This document shows positions 61,314-64,000 of a stretch of 64,000 nt of DNA, piece after piece. The stretch's first letter is position 1. Each line of letters starts with the position of its first letter. The notes under the pieces were generated by a model. The model was not told the DNA's origin, did not search any database, and saw nothing but the letters and a program-made list of their open reading frames with translations. The position numbers and the translations under genes were made by a program. Source of the DNA: Sphingomonas sp. (GTDB lineage: Bacteria; Pseudomonadota; Alphaproteobacteria; Sphingomonadales; Sphingomonadaceae); assembly GCA_017304655.1 (NCBI GenBank), contig JAFKLY010000010.1, positions 64,501 to 128,500 on the forward strand. Direction: 5' to 3'.

Positions 61314-62547
61314 TTTGGGCAGCAGTCAGCCGGGCATAGGTGCCGATGGGCAGCAGCAGCAGCGCGCTGCCCCGGCCGGACATGCCGCCGGCAATCGTGC
61401 GGGCGCGATCGCCCGCGCCCCAGAAGGTATCGAACCGGTTGGCGCCCTTGATCGCCCCGCCGGTATCCTGCGCGACCCAAAGCCCGTTCGGCTCGGCGCG
61501 ATCGAGCGAGAGCAGCACCGGCGCGCCCAGCGGCACGAAGGTCGGGTCCGCCGCGACCGTCGCTTCCGGCGTCACGGCGATGCCGAGCGCGCCAAGCGGA
61601 CCAGCGCCGGTCAGCTCGCGGAAGAACACATAGCTCTTGTTCTCGTTCATGATCGCCATGCCCTCGATGGGGTTGGCGCGCAGATAACTCATGATGTCGG
61701 GCATCGAGCCGATCTGGATCAGCCCGCGATCCTTCATCAGCTTGCCGATGCCGGTATAGTCGCGGCCATTCTGCCCGTCATAGCCGACCCGCATGATGCC
61801 GCCATCCGGCAGGCGGAGACGGCCACTCCCTTGAATTTCAAGGAAAAATAGTTCGACCGGATCATTGGCATAGGCAATTTCCAGCCCGCGCCCGGAGAGC
61901 GAGCCGGCGGTGATCGCGGCGCGATCGTCATAGGGCACGAAGCTCGTCGCCTGCACCTTGCCCCGGATGCGCTTGCCCTTCAGGCTGTCGCTGAACAGCC
62001 CGAGATCGACGTCGATGAGGTCAGCGGGGCGCTTGTAGAGCGGCGTCTGGCAGCCGGGCATCGGCGTGCGGCAACCGGCAATCTCCGGCTCATAATAGCC
62101 GGTGGCATAGGCCTTGCCATCGCCGACCTGCACGGCCTCGAAATAGCGGCGGAAGAACTCGCGCGCGTTGGATTCGCTCCAGCTCGCCGCTGCCGCGCAG
62201 GCCGCCTGCCAGTCGCTGCCGCTGGTGAGGCCGCTCTGGTCGCGCCGCCGCTGGAGCGAGGGGCAGGAGAGGCGGAAGGCGCGCAGCGCCAGCGCGGTGC
62301 GCGTGTCACCATTCGGCAGAACCGTATCGAGATCAGGCCCCAGCGTGAGGCCAGCCGCCACGGCGGCACCGGGACCGGTGTCGCTCGGCGTCGTGCCAGT
62401 GGCGGGCGGCGTCACCGGCAATGTTGGTCGGGGAGTCGAGGGTTTCGGCTGCGCGACAGGCGGGCGCGAACCGGGCGAGCCCGGCGGAATGACGCGACCG
62501 CACGCGGCCAGCGCCAGCGCGCCAGCCATGGCCAGCAGCCATTTCAT
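61288..62547 (-). CDS. mltA: Membrane-bound lytic murein transglycosylase A
   Basis: 419 residues. Lipobox LAAC follows MKWLLAMAGALA. After a Pro/Thr linker come the MltA domain (YFEAVQVGDGKAYATGYYEPEIAGCRTP, LIDVDLGLFSDSLKGKRIRGK) and the 3D domain (LFFLEIQGSGRLRLPDGG..., FDTFWGAGDRARTIAGGMSGRG), with the catalytic Asp in RFDTFWG. It cuts glycan strands to 1,6-anhydro muropeptides. Upstream lies the Tim44-like gene, downstream Smr, the usual alphaproteobacterial order next to secB. Confidence 0.95.
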   Translation of the reverse strand: MKWLLAMAGALALAACGRVIPPGSPGSRPPVAQPKPSTPRPTLPVTPPATGTTPSDTGPGAAVAAGLTLGPDLDTVLPNGDTRTALALRAFRLSCPSLQRRRDQSGLTSGSDWQAACAAAASWSESNAREFFRRYFEAVQVGDGKAYATGYYEPEIAGCRTPMPGCQTPLYKRPADLIDVDLGLFSDSLKGKRIRGKVQATSFVPYDDRAAITAGSLSGRGLEIAYANDPVELFFLEIQGSGRLRLPDGGIMRVGYDGQNGRDYTGIGKLMKDRGLIQIGSMPDIMSYLRANPIEGMAIMNENKSYVFFRELTGAGPLGALGIAVTPEATVAADPTFVPLGAPVLLSLDRAEPNGLWVAQDTGGAIKGANRFDTFWGAGDRARTIAGGMSGRGSALLLLPIGTYARLTAAQNVAPSPLP

Positions 62548-62593
62548 CGACGTGGTGACCCCTGTCGGCACGGCAGCGCGCCCCGAAAGCCCG

Positions 62594-63250
62594 TCAGCCC
62601 TCGTCCGTCTCCGCCAGCTGCCAGTTGGGATCGCGGCTGCGCAGATCGCGGCTGAACGTCCAGGTCTCGACCGTGGCGATGGCATCGTCCAGCGAGCCGG
62701 CGACGACCGCGCCATCCTTGTTGCGCGTGATAGCGGACAGGTCTGCCTCGAAATGCACGGACACATAGGCCGTGCCATTGTCGACGCGCGCATCGGAGAC
62801 ATGGGCCGTGTCGATCCGCACGAGCTTGTTGTCCAGCGTCAGGCCCTGCGCCTCGCGCTCGGTGATGGCGGCATCGAACGCGTCATACACGTCCTGCTCG
62901 CAGAAGCGCTTCAGCGTCTCGCGATCGCCCTTCCAGAAGGCTTCCAGGATCATGCCATAAGCCGAGCGGGCGCCGTTGAGGAACTGGCTGACATCGAAGC
63001 TGCGATCCGCCGCGATCAGCGCACGCAGACCGGCCTGCGCCGGCACGGCGATTGCGCTCTCGGCGGCACGCTGGCCAGCCTGAGCGCTGTCGCCCTGCAG
63101 ACCGGCGGGCGTGCGCGGCGTGGCGGCGCGATCATCGACCGGGGTCGGCAACTGACGCTGCTGCTCATGGCCGGTGCGGCGCCCGAGAACGGAGAACAGC
63201 CGCAACGCAAGCAAAGCGAAGATCATGGCCAGAACGACAATGACGGTCAC
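62594..63250 (-). CDS. Tim44/TimA-like domain membrane protein
   Basis: 218 residues. GTG start; membrane helix VIVVLAMIFALLALRLFSVLG; polar linker; then a Tim44-like (NTF2-fold) domain: FLNGARSAYGMILEAFWKGDRETLKRFCEQDVYDAFDAAITEREAQGLTLDN and VSVHFEADLSAITRNKDG...ETWTFSRDLRSRDPNWQLAETDEG. Alphaproteobacterial TimA is proposed as the ancestor of mitochondrial Tim44. Its role here is unknown. It diverges from secB and leads mltA and smr. Confidence 0.9.
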   Translation of the reverse strand: MTVIVVLAMIFALLALRLFSVLGRRTGHEQQRQLPTPVDDRAATPRTPAGLQGDSAQAGQRAAESAIAVPAQAGLRALIAADRSFDVSQFLNGARSAYGMILEAFWKGDRETLKRFCEQDVYDAFDAAITEREAQGLTLDNKLVRIDTAHVSDARVDNGTAYVSVHFEADLSAITRNKDGAVVAGSLDDAIATVETWTFSRDLRSRDPNWQLAETDEG

Positions 63251-63428
63251 GTGATCCGGATCCTTCCAACACAGCGGAACCCGCTAGACATAAGCGTCTT
63301 TGGCTGAACATTCAAACCTGCAACGCTTAAACTCTCGTCAACGCTAGGCGGCGGAACCAAAAAAAGCACGCCCTTTCTCCGAAAATACGCCGCAGCCCGT
63401 GCGCGGACCGTCGCAACATGGCCCGCAG

Positions 63429-63527
63429 CGGGGCAGCGAGCGCCCCGACCAAGTCATTGCCCTGCCCCGGCCTGCCTGCTAAGCGCCGCGCCCTAGGGAC
63501 GGGGAGGACTTCTTTCCTGAGGGCAAT
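63429..63527 (+). ncRNA. Candidate structured RNA or leader upstream of secB
   Basis: The 364-nt gap 63251-63614 has no gene but holds ordered pairing: hairpin CGGGGC (63429-63434) / GCCCCG (63442-63447), then ATTGCCCT (63456-63463) with AGGGCAAT (63520-63527) enclosing CCCCG (63465-63469) / CGGGG (63500-63504). This could be a small RNA or the 5' leader of secB. No known family was recognised; chance pairing in GC-rich DNA is possible. Confidence 0.25.
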
Positions 63528-63614
63528 CGTCCGTCCTGAGACTTTCCAGCCACGCGCTCCGGCGATCCCTCGCCGGCGGCCCGGCGGCGACAGCCCTGAA
63601 AGACAGGAACGAGC

Positions 63615-64000
63615 ATGACCGACACGACCGCAAATGGCGCCGACAACCAGCCGCAGATCGGCCTCATCGCGCAATATGTGAAGGATCTCTCCTTCGAGAA
63701 CCCGAATTCGCCCGCCGTCTACCAGTGGCAGGAGCAGCCGCAGATCGACGTCAACTTCAACATCAGCAACAACCAGGTTGCCGATGACGTCTTCGAGGTT
63801 TCGCTGAAGGTGACCGCCAGCGCCAAGGCCGATGCCGGCACCGCCTTCGCCGTGGAGCTGGTCTTCGCCGGCCTGTTCGGCATCCGCAACGTGCCCGAGG
63901 AGCAGATCCGCCCGTTCCTCTATGCCGAGGCGCCGCGCCTGCTCTTCCCCTTCGCCCGCCGCATCCTGGCCGACGCGGTGCAGGATGGCGGCTTCCCGCC
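63615..64000 (+). CDS. secB: Protein-export chaperone SecB (3' end outside window)
   Basis: 128 residues visible, most of the protein. [39 protein letters not shown], then INFN-type strands (VDVNFNI-like: [28 protein letters not shown]) and [46 protein letters not shown] are characteristic. SecB keeps precursors unfolded and passes them to SecA. AGGAACGAGC holds AGGA 7 nt upstream of the ATG. The window ends inside the last helix region. Confidence 0.97.
   Translation, partial: [128 protein letters not shown]

Noticed and set aside
1-64000. tRNA or rRNA genes, insertion sequences, prophage
   Set aside because: No cloverleaf with GTTCRANNC, no transposase or integrase signature, and no long terminal inverted repeats were seen when reading gaps and gene products.

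Overview
The window looks like chromosomal DNA of an alphaproteobacterium of the sphingomonad type (order Sphingomonadales). GC content is high. There are two very large TonB-dependent receptors with the 'IVTGSR' plug start, sphingomonad-style RpsT, InfC, ThrS and TolA proteins, and a YbgC-TolQRAB-Pal block. I see no IS element, prophage, CRISPR array, tRNA or rRNA. The genus cannot be fixed from the sequence.

Layout. 1-9.8 kb: end of a transglutaminase-like gene, rpsT, two membrane proteins (HdeD-like, AI-2E family), an ArsC/Spx-like protein, an Rrf2 regulator, class II DAHP synthase, a small XRE regulator coupled to a SulP transporter, a secreted SIMPL-like protein, a D-2-hydroxyacid dehydrogenase and a DUF3828-like protein. 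9.7-15.8 kb: translation genes (cysS with an AT-rich in-frame insertion, infC with an ATC start, thrS) plus a GNAT and a repeat-containing hypothetical. 15.8-21.1 kb: a membrane-anchored pYEATS protein facing a YjgN/M48/hydrolase/TPR cluster. 21.1-27.1 kb: a nested hairpin element, a coupled OmpA/30-aa/HHH operon, purD and xseA diverging from one CATG, and an M23 peptidase. 27.1-36.7 kb: two TonB receptors with two unrelated 2OG-Fe(II) oxygenases. 36.7-45.9 kb: clpB, a Fic AMP-transferase with paired operator-like repeats, M28 and M16 exported peptidases. 46.0-53.6 kb: pal-tolBARQ-ybgC, then ruvB and ruvA separated by an antiparallel HbpS-like gene. 53.7-57.8 kb: Tat-exported SOD and the rpmH-rnpA-yidD-yidC-engB cluster, in which rpmH and rnpA are one uninterrupted reading frame. 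57.9-64 kb: GST, cupin, dapE, a small STAS-like protein, Smr, MltA, a Tim44-like protein and the start of secB.

How the genes work together. Several blocks serve the envelope: Tol-Pal, YidC/YidD, SecB, MltA, the M23 peptidase, OmpA and the TonB receptors. Others serve translation and stress: ribosomal proteins, aminoacyl-tRNA synthetases, IF-3, RNase P protein, EngB and ClpB. The observations most worth checking are the rpmH-rnpA in-frame fusion, the inserted segment of CysRS, the TonB receptor/2OG oxygenase locus, the Fic operator repeats, and a 35-nt AT-rich element present at both ends of the window.
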